Source: Tetrastigma voinierianum
Lineage: Eukaryota; Streptophyta; Magnoliopsida; Vitales; Vitaceae
Direction: 5' to 3'
Length of the DNA: 64,000 nucleotides
Assembly: GCA_016808115.1 (NCBI GenBank)
Contig: JAEQBH010000136.1
Coordinates: 806,001 to 870,000, forward strand
A program made the position numbers and the translations under genes. Under the pieces are notes generated by a model, which saw nothing but the letters and a program-made list of their open reading frames with translations, searched no databases and had not been told where the DNA came from. Below are positions 34,657 through 45,670 of the stretch, piece after piece; the first letter of the stretch is position 1, and the number at the start of each line of letters is the position of its first letter.

Positions 34657-35235
34657 CCGTCTGTTTGTGGATGGAAAGCAGTGCAAAAATTCAGTCTTGT
34701 ACCAAAAACTTACTGTAATTCCTTCCAAAACCTTGACGTAAACCGTGGATCACGGTCGGACACTATCGATAAGGGAATTGCATGCAATATGACAATTTCA
34801 CTCACATAAAGTTCCGCTAGACGATCCATGGAGTAGTCAAGTCGGATTGGTAGGAAGTGAGCAGACTTAGTCAATCTGTCCACAATTACCCAAACCGAAT
34901 CATGTTTCCTTTGGGTGAGTGGAAAACCGGATACGAAATCCATAGTAATGTTATCCCACTTCCATTGGGGAATTGGAAGGGGATTCAATAAACGGGATGA
35001 TACTTAGTGTTCAGCCTTTACTTGCTAATATGTCAGACACTTAGACAAGTACTCAAAAATGTCATTTTTCATCCCTCACCACCGCAGCGCACGTTTCATC
35101 CCGGGTACATCTTATTACCTCTGTGGATGCATGGTGAAAACACATTGCGGGCTTACATAATATCATCTTTCTCAAATCCATAACATCTCTGCACACATAA
35201 TCCGCTTCGTGCCAACAAACCTCCACTTTCATCTC
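34657..35235 (-). pseudogene. Tekay-1 integrase, catalytic part
   Basis: 34710-34988 reads NPLPIPQWKWDNITMDFVSG and VWVIVDRLTKSAHFLPIRLD, then LYVSEIVILHAIPLSIVSDR and DPRFTSRFWKELQ. It has both catalytic aspartates (MDF and SDRD) of the DDE core. The C-terminal side is displaced to 19374. The N-terminal zinc-binding region (35000-35230) is decayed (HHxx..CxxC not traceable). Confidence 0.85.
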
Positions 35236-35830
35236 TTATGGCATAATCGGGCCTTGTCTCCAAGACTCGACAAATTGCACTATCTCTTGTAACTTGGCAT
35301 CATCTTTCTGAGCATTTATTATCCTTTGCTTCAAATCTGGTATAACTCTCAATTGAGCCAACAAGGCTCCATCGGGTGCAAGTCTCCAATCATAATATTT
35401 CAAAGTCAAAGTAGAAATCATTTTCCTACTTAAGGCATCTGCCACTATATTTGCTTTTCTCGGGTGGTAGTCAATTATGCAGTCATAATCCTTAAACAAT
35501 TCTAACCACCGACGTTGCCTCAAGTTCAAATCTTTTTGAGTTTGCAAATATTTCAGACTCTTATGATCAGTGAAACCAAAATTTCAAAGCGAACACTACA
35601 GCTGCTGAATCCAAATCATGAGTGGGATAATTTTGTTAATGCGGTTTTAACAGTCTTGAAGCATAAGCCACCACTTTCCCATCCTGCATCAATACGCATC
35701 TCAAACCTATCTTCGAAGAATCATTGTATAAAGTATAATCCCTACCCGAAGTAGGCTGAGTCAACACTGGTGCCTCAACCAGTATTTCTTTTAACCTTTC
35801 AAAGATGGATTAGCACTTATCATCCCACTC
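35236..35830 (-). pseudogene. Tekay-1 RNase H remnant
   Basis: 35236-35547 has QTQKDLNLRQRRWLELFKDY and DYHPRKANIVADALSRK, with the last catalytic Asp in ADALSR. The start (35560-35830) is frame-shifted, giving MQDGKVVAYA-like and LKPH pieces. No internal insertion is seen. Confidence 0.85.
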
Positions 35831-36600
35831 AAACTTCACCCCTTTTCGGAGTAATCTTGTAAGTAAGGATGCTATAACTAAATCCTTGTACAAATCTCCG
35901 ATAATAACCTGCTAAGCCTAAGAAACTTCTCACCTCGGTTACATTTCGAGGAGGTTTCCAATTCATAACTACTTCAATTTTCACTGGGTCCACTCTAATA
36001 CCTTCAGCAGATACAATATGACCTAGGAATGACACTTCCTTAAGACAAAAATCACATTTACTTAACTTTGTAAACAACTTATTCTCTCTCAGAATTTGCA
36101 ATACTATCCTCAAATGGTGTCTACTGCTCCAAAGGCATCCTGTGGGTCACACTGTGGATATCATCAATAAATACCACAAAAAATTGATCCAAATAGGGGT
36201 GGAAAACCCTATTCATCAGGTCCATAAATGCAACCGGAGCATTGGTCAACCCAAATGGCATTACTAAAAACTCATAATGGCCATAATGGGTTCTGAAAGC
36301 TGTTTTTGGGACATCAACCTCTTTTACCCGGAGTTGATAATATCCCGATCGCAAGTCTAACTTCGAAAAAGACACTTGCTCCTTTCAACTTATCAAATAA
36401 ATCTTCTATTCTTGGCAACAGATACTTATGCTTAACTGTCACTTTGTTTATTTGCCTATAGTCAATACACATCCGAAGAGTGCCATCTTTCTTCTTGTCA
36501 AATAAAACTGGCGCACCCCAAAGTGAGACACTAGGTCGGATGAAACCCTTATCCATTAGCTCTTGTAGTTAAGTCTTCAACTCTTTCAGTTCAATTGGAG
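35829..36600 (-). pseudogene. Tekay-1 reverse transcriptase remnant
   Basis: 36314-36556: MDKGFIRPSVSLWGAPVLFD and CIDYRQINKVTVKHKYLLPR. 36121-36375: KLDLRSGYYQLRVKEVDVPK, then FGLTNAPVAFMDLMNRVF, with active site FIDDI at about 36156-36173. 35829-36113: LSKCDFCLKEVSFLGHIVSA, then a VRSFLGLAGYYRRF thumb. Two frameshifts, one near 36120 right after the active site. Otherwise well conserved compared with the gag region. Confidence 0.9.
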
Positions 36601-36859
36601 CCATACGGTAAGGTGCCCTCGAAATAAGAGTGGTTCCTTGTACAACTTCAATAGAGAGATCCACTTCTCTTCGTGTGGTAATTTCTGTATTCCTCAAAGA
36701 AATACATCGTGAACTCCCTAATCACGTAAATGTCGATATTCACTTGCTCTCTTTGAGTCAATAATCAAAGCCAAAAAGGCTTCACAACTTTTCCTTTAAA
36801 CGCCTGGGCTTCCATACCGAAATAACTTTCAGATGGATTCAGACGGATAATTCCTGCAT

Positions 36860-37320
36860 CGCTACTTTGATAGGTCAGAACATTTAAACAGGACTATTTT
36901 CTTATCACAATCAACTATGGCCCGATGTTTGGATAACCAATCCATTCCCGATATCAAATCAAACTCATGAAAAGGCAAAGCAATAAGATCAACCGAAAAT
37001 TCACTATCATGAACCATTAGGGCACAATTCTTATACACGCGATTGACTCTAACACTATTATGCCCCGTAGGACTTGTAATAACAGCGTGCTCATAAGCTA
37101 ACAAATTCTACTAAAGGTATTATCACTCATTTGTTCCATGCATATATATGAATGCGTAGAGCCCGGATCAATTAAAGCATACAAGTTAATATCTAAGAGA
37201 GTGAAAGTACTAGCAATAACCCCCGGTATGTCCGGATCTTCACAAGCTCTCATAGCATAAGCTTCAATAAGCTGTAGTAGCGTGACAATTCACCTGGTCA
37301 AGCACCACTTTCCTTTGTGA
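36860..37320 (-). pseudogene. Tekay-1 aspartic protease remnant
   Basis: The minus strand near 37190-37150 reads LYALIDPGSTHSYI, the active-site motif. After a shift, 36862-37104 gives VYKNCALMVHDSEFSVDLIA and FDLISGMDWLSKHRAIVDCD, the conserved protease core of Tekay elements. It would cut the polyprotein into mature enzymes. Confidence 0.8.
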
Positions 37321-37329
37321 ACCACTTTT

Positions 37330-38400
37330 GTCCCTCTACTCCCTACTGAAGGCCCCAGGAGGTACATTTGACTCCTCTACCACTTCCTTGAGGATTTCGT
37401 AGAACTTCGATCCTCACGGGACAATGGCTATCACATGTTCAATGCTCCCGCACCGAAACACCCTCCCTGCCATCTGGCTCCGTAAATACTAAGATGATAT
37501 TTGTGGTAGTGCGGTGCCGCATGTCTTTTTCTGTCCCATTGAGGTGCTCTAATCGAACTTTGTGTCATGGTAGGTCCTTGTCTCCTACCTCTTGTAGTTG
37601 AACCCTATACCGAATCAACTTGTGACTTTCTAAGTCTTTTTCCCAAAGAGGAACCCCCCTCTTGAGAGCTTTTTCTCTTTCTTTCTTTCTTGACTCTTCA
37701 TTTCAAACTTCTCAATTTTTATAGCCGCTTGTACTAGCTGATAAAAATTGACAACTTGTAGAGAAGTAACAGCCGTGAGGTACCTTTTAATGGACTCATG
37801 TAAGCCCTCCTCAAACTGTCTACATCTTAATTTTTCCGGAAGAACAGATTCCGGTGCATATTTACTAAGACGACTGAATTCTTTCTCATATTCAACCACC
37901 GTTAGTTTCTCTTGTATTAGTGTCAAGAATTGCTTCCATTTTGACTCCTTTGTAATCACTAATGCACACTATATTAAACTCGTGGACGGCAAGCCCCATG
38001 TAACCGGATCTGCAAGGATTTCTCAAACCAAATTTTCCACTCCAATCATGTTTTTACCTTGCAACAATGAAATTTCACAGGTGACCTTTTGGTCCCTAGG
38101 ACATCTCACTTCATCTAGAGCCCTTTCCAGTTTTTCAAGCTAAAACTCGACTTTATCAGACTCTTACATACTTGAACCATGGAATTCTTCCACTCCATGC
38201 TTTATTACTGAATCACTCAGAGCTCAAGGGGCCGTGAGTCAATCTAAGACCCTTGCCATATCCTGATTTTTACTAATGCTTCAGTTGAAGCATATTCATT
38301 TGTCGATGAATCAGACGGACTAGAAGCAGATTGATCTAAAGGATTTACGCTTTCAGCTATTTCATCTACAGCTTCCTGAGGTGGATCCATTCTAGACAAT
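37330..38400 (-). pseudogene. Tekay-1 gag remnant
   Basis: Starts with MDPPQEAVDEIAESVNPLDQ near 38390. 37630-37959 holds the gag core: WKQFLTLIQEKLTVVEYEKE and LSKYAPESVLPEKLRCRQFE. A Cys-rich stretch near 37400-37470 probably represents the zinc knuckle in broken form. Several stops. Confidence 0.75.
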
Positions 38401-38489
38401 ACACAAAACAAGGACATCTGCATTAGGTCAACACATTACTATATAGGTACATCCTTAATCTAAGACTCTTGTAGAAACGCTTAAACCTA

Positions 38490-38504
38490 GGCTCTTATAC
38501 CAAC
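38490..38504 (-). other. Tekay-1 primer-binding site (initiator-Met type)
   Basis: The minus strand reads TTGGTATAAGAGCCTAGG next to the LTR. This is TGGTATCAGAGCC with one change (A for C). Confidence 0.75.
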
Positions 38505-38505
38505 T

Positions 38506-40576
38506 TGTGACGGCCCAAGGTCACGAGATCAGATTGGGACTCTTTAATTCGCTTTTCTGCATATCGCGGGCCCAAGTCTTATAACTCAGACAAAATATCG
38601 TATGCAAGATACAAAATAAAACGCCACCGTAGTGGTGTTTTACAAATGTCCATACATAATCTTGAGTCCCATTTACATATACATATAAAAACTCGTACAT
38701 TTACATTTACAAGATCGTGAAGCAAAACCTACAAGATGAACTCCCCTATTAGCGTGGTCGGCTCAAAGAAGATAGGCGAAGACGCGGACGTCCTCCCTTG
38801 TACCTACACGGATTAAAACTCGTGCTAAGCTTTACGCTTAGTGGGAAACATATGACTTGTATATATACACATGCATTATTACCTATGAGCAGAAGTATAT
38901 AATGAATATATATACAGAGTGTATATCGAAATTTATCAAGAATTCATATAATAAACTTATACACCTACTGCATTTCCTATAAAGAAATCCTTATACTGCA
39001 CAGAGGTACTGTGAGGTACTACGTAACTTTATACTATACAGAGGTACCCATAGGTACTTTCAGAGCAGAATGATGTAAATTACTTTACTCTTATTCGTCA
39101 TTCATATTCTTATCATATAACTGTTGGACTACTTAGACCAATAATAAGAATTGAGTAGGACATAGCACAATAAGTACCAAGGTACACAAGATCGAGGTGT
39201 CATAGTTAATAAAGCAGAGTGTCACACTAGTCGAGAAGTGCCCGCCCACATAATGTATGTCAGAAGACTAGCGTGTGAGTGTCACACCATAAGAGACATG
39301 CCTCGCCCACGAATGTATGTCGTAGGGTACATTCGCCAGGAGTGCCAAAGACCGATCAGAGACGTGCACGCCCGTAACAGAAGTGTCGTCATTTAATATC
39401 CGGCTCCAGTATCTTATAATTATATGTGTTCGGGAACTTACTATCTTATCATAGGGGCATTAAGTTTGCCCACATTGAACTTGCCAAGGCAGAGAGGTAC
39501 GATGCGTTTTTCACTTAGTTTCATTCTTATTTGAAACCTCATTAGTCATTTATTAGAGTTCTTATACTATATCTGCAATGGCATCCGCTTAACAAATGTA
39601 GATTACAAAATCGTGGTCATGAAATGAGCCATTGGTACTACACTAATTTCGACGCAGATCGATACTAACCCCTGCTCGTAGGTATAATCGGTACCATTGC
39701 CTTGGTACCTGACTATTTGCTTCTCTATATCATTGGTACCCTGTGACACAATCTATTTGGTACCTATTCATTTTGTGATTCTACCCGTAAACAAGATAAT
39801 TTCCTCACTCACTCACTTTTCTTCCATAAAACCTCCCCAATTCCATCCTATAGCAAAACCCACCTTGGAATCTATCCAAACCAACTCCAAAATGGCTCAT
39901 AACCCAAACAAAACCAATCATATAGATTATTTAGGGTTTTTCCAACTCATACCCAAATTCTTGTAAGTTAGGTTAACTTCCTAACACCCAAACATGTATC
40001 TTTACATCATAAACAAGAATTCATACTCAAAGGTTGGATTCTATACTCCCAACAAGTACTCACACTCTTTAACACCTCAAACCCTAGCTCAAGGACCTAG
40101 ATCAAGAACCCAAGAATCCATACCCCAAAACCATACTAATGATTCCATACAAAACTTAACAAGTTCCATACAAAACTATAGAAATCCATACCTTTCTTCT
40201 ATTCTTTTCTCCTTCCTTCTTCTTCTCTTCTTCTTTCTTCTTTCTTTCTTTCTCCTTCACGTTTTGCTCTCTAAAAAATGAGACCAATTTGCTCTCAACC
40301 CCTTTTTATATTTAATTTACCTTCTATTTGCACTTTAGTCCCCCATCTCTTTATATTTGCTCTAGATCTTATGTTTTCTACAATAGCCTCTCCTCTTCTT
40401 ATCTTATGACTTTTATGTCCCCTTTGACAAATTACAAACTTACCCGTGCTTATCTTGTACAAATTCCGGATTTCTCAAAATTCATGTTTGAATTTAAATT
40501 ATAAAAAATTCAATTTATACCTACAAAATACTCTAAACATGCTGAAAACGACTAAGGTGTATTTTGAGGTGTTACA
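38506..40576 (-). repeat. Tekay-1 5' LTR (2071 bp)
   Basis: On the minus strand it begins TGTAACACCTCAAAATACAC and ends CTTGGGCCGTCACA. It is colinear with 15564-17732. The GGTACC array region is at 39630-39775 in decayed form. A CCTTCTTCTTCTCTTC run lies at 40200-40260. The ORFs 39697-39966 and 39994-40281 lie in the LTR and are not genes. Confidence 0.85.
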
Positions 40577-41030
40577 AGTTAGTCTTTTGATTTATTATCC
40601 TTCCTCGTGGGAACGATATTTGGACTTTAAATATCCACTTTTATTACCTGTATGACTTGTGCACTTGCAGTGATCAAGACCACCAACTCAATTTTTAATG
40701 AATACATTCTAAAAAAAAAAAAACAAATTCAAATTTTTTATGTATATGAAAAAATGGTCATAACAAGTTTTTGGCGCCGATGTCGGGGACTGAAAAGTTC
40801 TTGGGTGACAACACCAAAAGTTTGGCATACACTGATCACATCATACAATTTGGGTCTTAACAAGTTTTTGGTGCCGTTTCCGGGGAATAGATAATAGTCA
40901 TTTGTTAATAGTGTCATCAATTTGTATATATCATTTGGTCTTAACAAGTTTTTGGCGCCATTGTCGGGGAATAGATAATAGTCCTTTGGTAATAGTGTCA
41001 TCAATTTGTATATATCATTTGGTCTTAACA
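40577..41030 (+). repeat. LTR-5 (solo Athila-type LTR), right part with tandem primer-site units
   Basis: Continues from 15563. It contains the sub-terminal GATATTTGGACTTTAAATAT region, then three tandem units (40766-40862, 40863-40946, 40947-41030; 97, 84 and 84 bp). Each begins AGTTTTTGGCGCC-like and ends GGTCTTAACA. The last unit ends at the target duplication ATAGT (41031-41035), so all three units are inside the LTR boundary. Confidence 0.8.
40766..41030 (+). repeat. Three tandem primer-site/leader units
   Basis: Primer-site-like sequences: TGGCGCCGATGTCGGGGA (40772-40789), TGGTGCCGTTTCCGGGGA (40869-40886) and TGGCGCCATTGTCGGGGA (40953-40970). The last two units are identical in length (84 bp) and nearly identical in sequence. 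The text after each site (AATAGATAATAGTC...) matches the leader that follows the true primer site of Athila-3. Confidence 0.88.
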
Positions 41031-41035
41031 ATAGT

Positions 41036-41340
41036 AGAGAGCCCTAAAAATATTTTCTCTCATTTAGCCCAACACAGCTCCAATTGCATAATCGCTTGCA
41101 TCACACATTATTTCAAATGGTTCACCCCAATTGGGCACAATCACAATAGGAGCATAAATAAGTTTTTCCTTTATCACTTTAAATGCCTCCATACAAGTCT
41201 CATCAAAGCTGAAAATTGCATCCTTCTCCAACAATTTACAAAGCGGCCTTGCAATTTTTGAAAAGGATTTTATGAACCTCCTATAAAACCCCGGGTCATT
41301 CCAAGAAACTTCAATGCCTCACTATGGCCTGGAACTGGTT
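41036..41340 (-). pseudogene. Athila-4 RNase H, upstream piece
   Basis: Minus-strand translation gives KVIKEKLIYAPIVIVPNWGE then PFEIMCDASDYAIGAVLG, a stop, and MRENIFRALYY. It continues in frame at 15322 once LTR-5 is removed. The first catalytic Asp (CDAS) is present. Confidence 0.85.
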
Positions 41341-42480
41341 CTAATAAAGGGTTATTTTGCTTGGCCGACTTTCTAAACTCAAGAACAGGTGTCCAAGCAC
41401 ACGTCTCCTTACTATGAAGTGGCATTTTGCCCAATTAAACACAAGACTTTTCTCTTTACATATTTGCAATACCACCCTCAAATTATCAAGACAATTGTCA
41501 AATGAATTCCCAAAAACGAAAAAGTCATCCATAAGGACTTCCATAATATTTTCTATCAAACCAGCAAAAATTTCCATCATACATCTCTGGAATGTGGCAG
41601 GAGCATTACATAACCCAAACAACATCCTCCTAAAGGCATATGTCCCATATGGGCATGTGAAGGTGGTCTTCTCTTGATCTTCTGGATTGATCACAATCTG
41701 GTTGTACCCCGAATACCCATCCAAAAGTAATAGTAGGGTTCCCCGTAAATCTGTCTAACATTTGATCAATGAATGGTAGGGGGTAATGGTCTTTCCTTGT
41801 AGCTTTGTTGAGCTATTTGTAGTCAATACATACTCGCCATCCCGTAACTGTGCGAGTGGATATAGGCTCGTTCTTTTCATTTTTAACCACTGTCATACCA
41901 CCTTTTTTTGAAACTACTTGCACTAGACTGACCCAAGAGTTGTCTGAAATAGCATATACCAACCGACATGATGCCATTTGAGGACTTCTTTCTTCACAAC
42001 TTCTTTAATAGTGGGATTCAACCGCCTTTGATGCTCAATTGTAGGCGTGTAGTCCTCCTCCATCACAATTTTATGCATGCAAATTGAATGACTAATGCCT
42101 TTCATATCCTCAATGGACCATGCAAAAGCGTTCATATTCTTCTTGAGTACATCAAGTAATTTGGCCTCCATATTCGCATCCAAAATTGAAGAGATAATTA
42201 CATATTTTATGCCATTTTTACCCAAGAATGCGTATCTAAGATTCTCAAGCAGCTCTTTAAGTACTAACCCATCTGGTGTTTTCTTTTCTTCTTCAATTAT
42301 AACTGAATCTTCATTTTCTTCAATAGCTAGGATGGTTTCCGGCATTTCTTGAACTGTAGATGCATGCTTAAACTCTAAATCAGCCATAGACAATGATTTA
42401 GTCAAACATTTTTCCAAGGGATCCCGATCAACCATGTCATGCAACACTTCACCAATTGAGGGGCTCAAACTATCCACCCT
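41341..42480 (-). pseudogene. Athila-4 reverse transcriptase
   Basis: 41923-42483: open stretch with NMNAFAWSIEDMKGISHSIC and YTPTIEHQRRLNPTIKEVVK, the RT entry. 41341-41724: MDGYSGYNQIVINPEDQEKT, FGLCNAPATFQRCMMEIF, active site LMDDF (about 41520-41534; FMDDF in relatives), and the thumb. A frameshift of a few bases near 41725-41925 breaks the fingers. The best-preserved gypsy RT in the window. Confidence 0.88.
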
Positions 42481-43022
42481 CATACAAATTCTCTTTCATC
42501 ATCGGCAAATCTCAGGGTCTTGGTCAAATTAAACTTTGCTTCCTCATCACCGACTCGTAATGTCAACTCTCCGTTTTTCACATTAATTACAGCTTGTTCG
42601 GTAGCAAGAAATGGCCTTCCTAAAATAATCGGAACCTCTTTGTCTTCTTCCATTTCCAGCATTAAAAAAATGAACTTATCAACTTTCATAAGCACATCTT
42701 CGAGAATACTTTGAGGATAAATCACTGAAAAGTCGGCCATCTGAAGAGATAACGTAGTAGAGGTAAGTTCACCCAAATTCAGCTTCTTTACCACGGATAA
42801 TGACATCAGATTAATGCTAGCTCCCAAACCACACAAAACTTTCTTGAAGTTGTGTTCACCAATTACGCAAGGAATGATGAAACTGCCTAGATCACTTTGT
42901 TTTTCCAGAAGCTTCCTTTGAATTATTGCACTAAAACTCTCTGAGAGATTGACTATTCTATATCCATCAAGCTTCTTCTTGTTGCTCATAATTTCCTTTA
43001 TAAATTTCATATAATTTGGCAT
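42480..43022 (-). pseudogene. Athila-4 aspartic protease, catalytic Asp lost
   Basis: 180 codons open. KVLCGLGASINLMSLSVVKK replaces the usual CDLGAS active site, so the catalytic Asp has become Gly through one base change. The rest of the fold is conserved: LQMADFSVIYPQSILEDVLM, VPIILGRPFLATEQAVINVK, then NGELTLRVGDEEAKFNL. The enzyme could not be active as written, and the copy was probably already decaying when it last moved. Confidence 0.88.
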
Positions 43023-43028
43023 TTGAGC

Positions 43029-44410
43029 TTATGCTTCAACAAACAAGATATTCACTTTTAGCTTCTTGAACATGTTAAAAAATGTGGCAAATTGCTCATT
43101 GAACTTAGCTTTCCTAAATCTTTGCGGAAATGGTAATGGTGGGACAATAGAGGAGGGTTTGCTAGGAAACAAGACATTCCCTAGTGTAAACTGATTTTCT
43201 TCTCTCTTCTCCTCCTTCTTGCCCACTTGACTTTCTTGTTCAACAATTTCCATATTCTCATTTTCAACTCTTTCATTAGAAACTGTCTTCTACTATTTTC
43301 TCCTTTTCAACCTTCTTATTCACAGCATCTTTGAAATTCCCAAGTCTTCTTCCATCTTCAACCTCTTTTCCACTCCTTAGAGTGATGGCCATGCAATCTT
43401 TCGTATTCTTCTCCATATCACTCGAAAAAAGATCTAGAAGAATTCTCCTTCATAGAATGGGTAGTTTCCCCATTTGAGTCTCTAAATTCTTCAAAGTTGC
43501 ACCCATATTCATGTGGGTCGTTTCCAAACTAGTTATTTGACTCTCATTGCTCTTCTTCATGTCACTAAGAAGGTACAAAATATTTTCTTTAAAAAATGAC
43601 GGCCTTCTTTGCCCTTGATTGTTCGAGCTTGAAGCTCCTTGCCCTTGAAAATCGGGTGGTGGATTGGAAACACTCAACTAATGAGGCACATGTAGCACAA
43701 TTGCTTGATTGCCATAGGATAGATTTTCATGATTCCGCAACCCAGGATGATAATGTGTAGGCAAGTTGTTGTTGGGTTAGAAAACATAGCCTCTATTGTT
43801 TAGTAATTCACCTCCTCTACTTGAGATATAGCATTTGCCAACATCGCCTCTTGAGTCTTCATGTATGCTATCTCTCCAAATGTAGGTTCTTTAGGAGTTT
43901 GTTGGTTCAACTTTGTCATCAATGCCTCAAATTTAGCCTCTAAGGACGAAACTCGGTCAAACTCTAAGATTACACCTTGTCTTAAGTGAAAAGGGAAAAA
44001 GTTTCAAGACGTCGTGATCCACTCCATTCATCTTAATGGTTACACACAACTTGAGAAAACTTGACAAATGAACATTAGGGTCCTCCGAAGAATGACCTCA
44101 AAACTATTGTTGATACACCATCGATATTAGACTTGGCTTCAGCTTGAAATTATTTGCATTGATGAATTGTTGTCGAATTCCGGTATAATTGTCATTCATC
44201 ATTGGTTTCCAACAATCACCCAAGGTAGGTTCTCTCAAATTACGCATTTCATTGTGATCAATGTGCCCTTCACTTTATGCATCGGAATTACGGTGACCCT
44301 CATTTTAATCCATATTTAGCTCTTGTCTATTTGATCTTCTTTGATTTTTCAGCGTTCTCTCTATTTCCGGATCAAATGGCAACAAGTCCAAATTTCTTCG
44401 TTGCATACAA
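43029..44410 (-). pseudogene. Athila-4 gag
   Basis: From about 44405 the minus strand gives QRRNLDLLPFDPEIERTLKN, then NFKLKPSLISMVYQQ (44150-44110), the HSSEDPNVHLSSFLKLCVTI region (44100-44040) and a jump. 43450-43677 gives KKSNESQITSLETTHMNMGA, then TLKNLETQMGKL. 43029-43253 is the linker to protease, with LPFPQRFRKAKFNEQFATFF. The W-rich gag core is missing between about 44000 and 43980, which suggests an internal deletion. Confidence 0.78.
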
Positions 44411-44610
44411 TCAAGTACCTGTATTCACAAAGAAACACTCTAACACAAAATAAGTAATACTAAAGACAAAACAAAACAAAGACAAACAAACAGAAAATAT
44501 TCACAAAATTTTCAAAATTTTCTCAAATTAGCAAAAAAAATTTCACTAGAATATTAATTCAAACACCTTAACCAACTTAAGCGCGTGCGCTAAAAAAACT
44601 TGTTAGGCAG

Positions 44611-44615
44611 TGTGC

Positions 44616-44659
<44 letters not shown>

Positions 44660-45616
44660 GCAACATTGGACCCAAAAAAATTGCAAGGGCTTAGTTAGAC
44701 ATGGCCAAACATTATGACCATTTGTGTACCTTATCCCTTAGTTGATCCTTTTAGGAGTCATTGAGATTTAATAGGGATTTTATTTTATTTTATTTCTTGA
44801 GAATAAAACAAAATAAAATAAAATAGTTATGAATCCAAATCAAGAAGAGAAATCATTTACCCCCTTCCCCAAAAAATAATAAAAATAATAAAAATAATGA
44901 TTATTATTATTTCAAATAAAAAATAAAATCAACCATAATCAAAGAGGATGGAGAGCCTATCGTAAAAAGGATCCACACTTCGATTTCAACTTCTAGCTAA
45001 ATATTAAAACAAAAAATTGTAAACATGATATTAATCTAATGGGTTTCCTAAGTAGCAAGACATATTTTTCCATAAACCAACTAAAGTCTATGATTCTCTT
45101 CCTAAATATAGCTTGCAATTAATTAAAACTCCTTAATTTTAATGTAAAATGGTCATATACTGCTACTTATGTAGTCCAGCCCAATGACCTATTTAGTACA
45201 CTGATATTTTGAAACCTTTGCTGAAAAATAGCCAAAAACTCCAGTAATAATTGCAATCATTCTCATCTCAAAATATAAATCTATGGAATTTCATGATGAA
45301 TAATGGTAAAGCCCTTTAGATTACATCCCTGAACAAACAAATCATAATTTTGTTGAAAGATCAATGCACATAAAAATCATGCCACAATCCATTTGAGAAA
45401 CTTTAGCTTGGACAAGAAGGAAAAATTGGGGTTCTGTAATGTTGGTTTCGTAACAAGTTAGCTAAATAAGAGTATCCAATGATTGATAACGAATCCCTGA
45501 CAAGAAATGCTATAAGCATATATTAAAAAGAAGAATAAAAACACAAAATACCAGAAAAGAAAAAAAAAGGCAGGGCATTGTTAGAACTAATGGCATATGA
45601 AGGTGATGAGGGAAAT
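44611..45616. other. Gene-flanking AT-rich sequence with TA microsatellite
   Basis: 44619-44656 is an uninterrupted (TA)19 microsatellite. Around 44775-44830 and 44880-44935 there are TTTTA- and AATAA-rich simple stretches. Nothing else is recognisable. The 3' untranslated region of GDI (minus strand, below 45617) must lie here. TTTATT motifs at 44776-44795 would be AATAAA signals on the gene strand, but no site can be singled out. Confidence 0.6.
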
Positions 45617-45670
45617 TCATTCTTCAGTAGCAGCACTTGCAGCACTCAGGTCCACTGTAAGATTGAGTTC
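45617..45670 (-). CDS. GDI: GDI last exon (17 codons and stop)
   Basis: ELNLTVDLSAASAATEE and TGA. Acceptor GGTCCAG. The C-terminus has the usual acidic end of plant GDIs. Confidence 0.92.
   Translation of the reverse strand, partial: ELNLTVDLSAASAATEE

Larger units (their letters stand above)
15564..40576 (-). mobile_element. Tekay-1: chromodomain Ty3/gypsy (Tekay/Del type), interrupted by Athila-3 and a hAT-like element
   Basis: Minus-strand element read from 40576 down: 5' LTR 40576-38506, initiator-Met-type primer site, gag, protease, RT, RNase H and integrase to 34652. After a 15.3-kb jump it continues with integrase C-terminus and chromodomain (19374-17760), polypurine tract and 3' LTR (about 17732-15564). 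Without the nested insertions it is about 8.9 kb. The two LTRs are clearly related but much diverged. Target duplication not resolved. Confidence 0.8.
41036..44610 (-). mobile_element. Athila-4: minus-strand Athila-like element, 5' part
   Basis: Contains gag (about 44410-43030), protease, RT and RNase H start, then is interrupted by LTR-5 at 41035 and continues at 15322. A decayed primer-site-like stretch on the minus strand (ACAAGTTTTTTTAGCGCACG near 44608-44585) may mark the LTR border. No LTR can be recognised between it and the GDI 3' end. This is the outermost layer of the nest. Confidence 0.75.

Noticed and set aside
37748..38143. 131-codon plus-strand ORF
   Set aside because: It is antisense to the Tekay gag remnant, whose motifs are clear on the minus strand.
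44619..44656. Regular short repeat that could be mistaken for a CRISPR or origin-like array
   Set aside because: It is a plain (TA)19 microsatellite in plant DNA.
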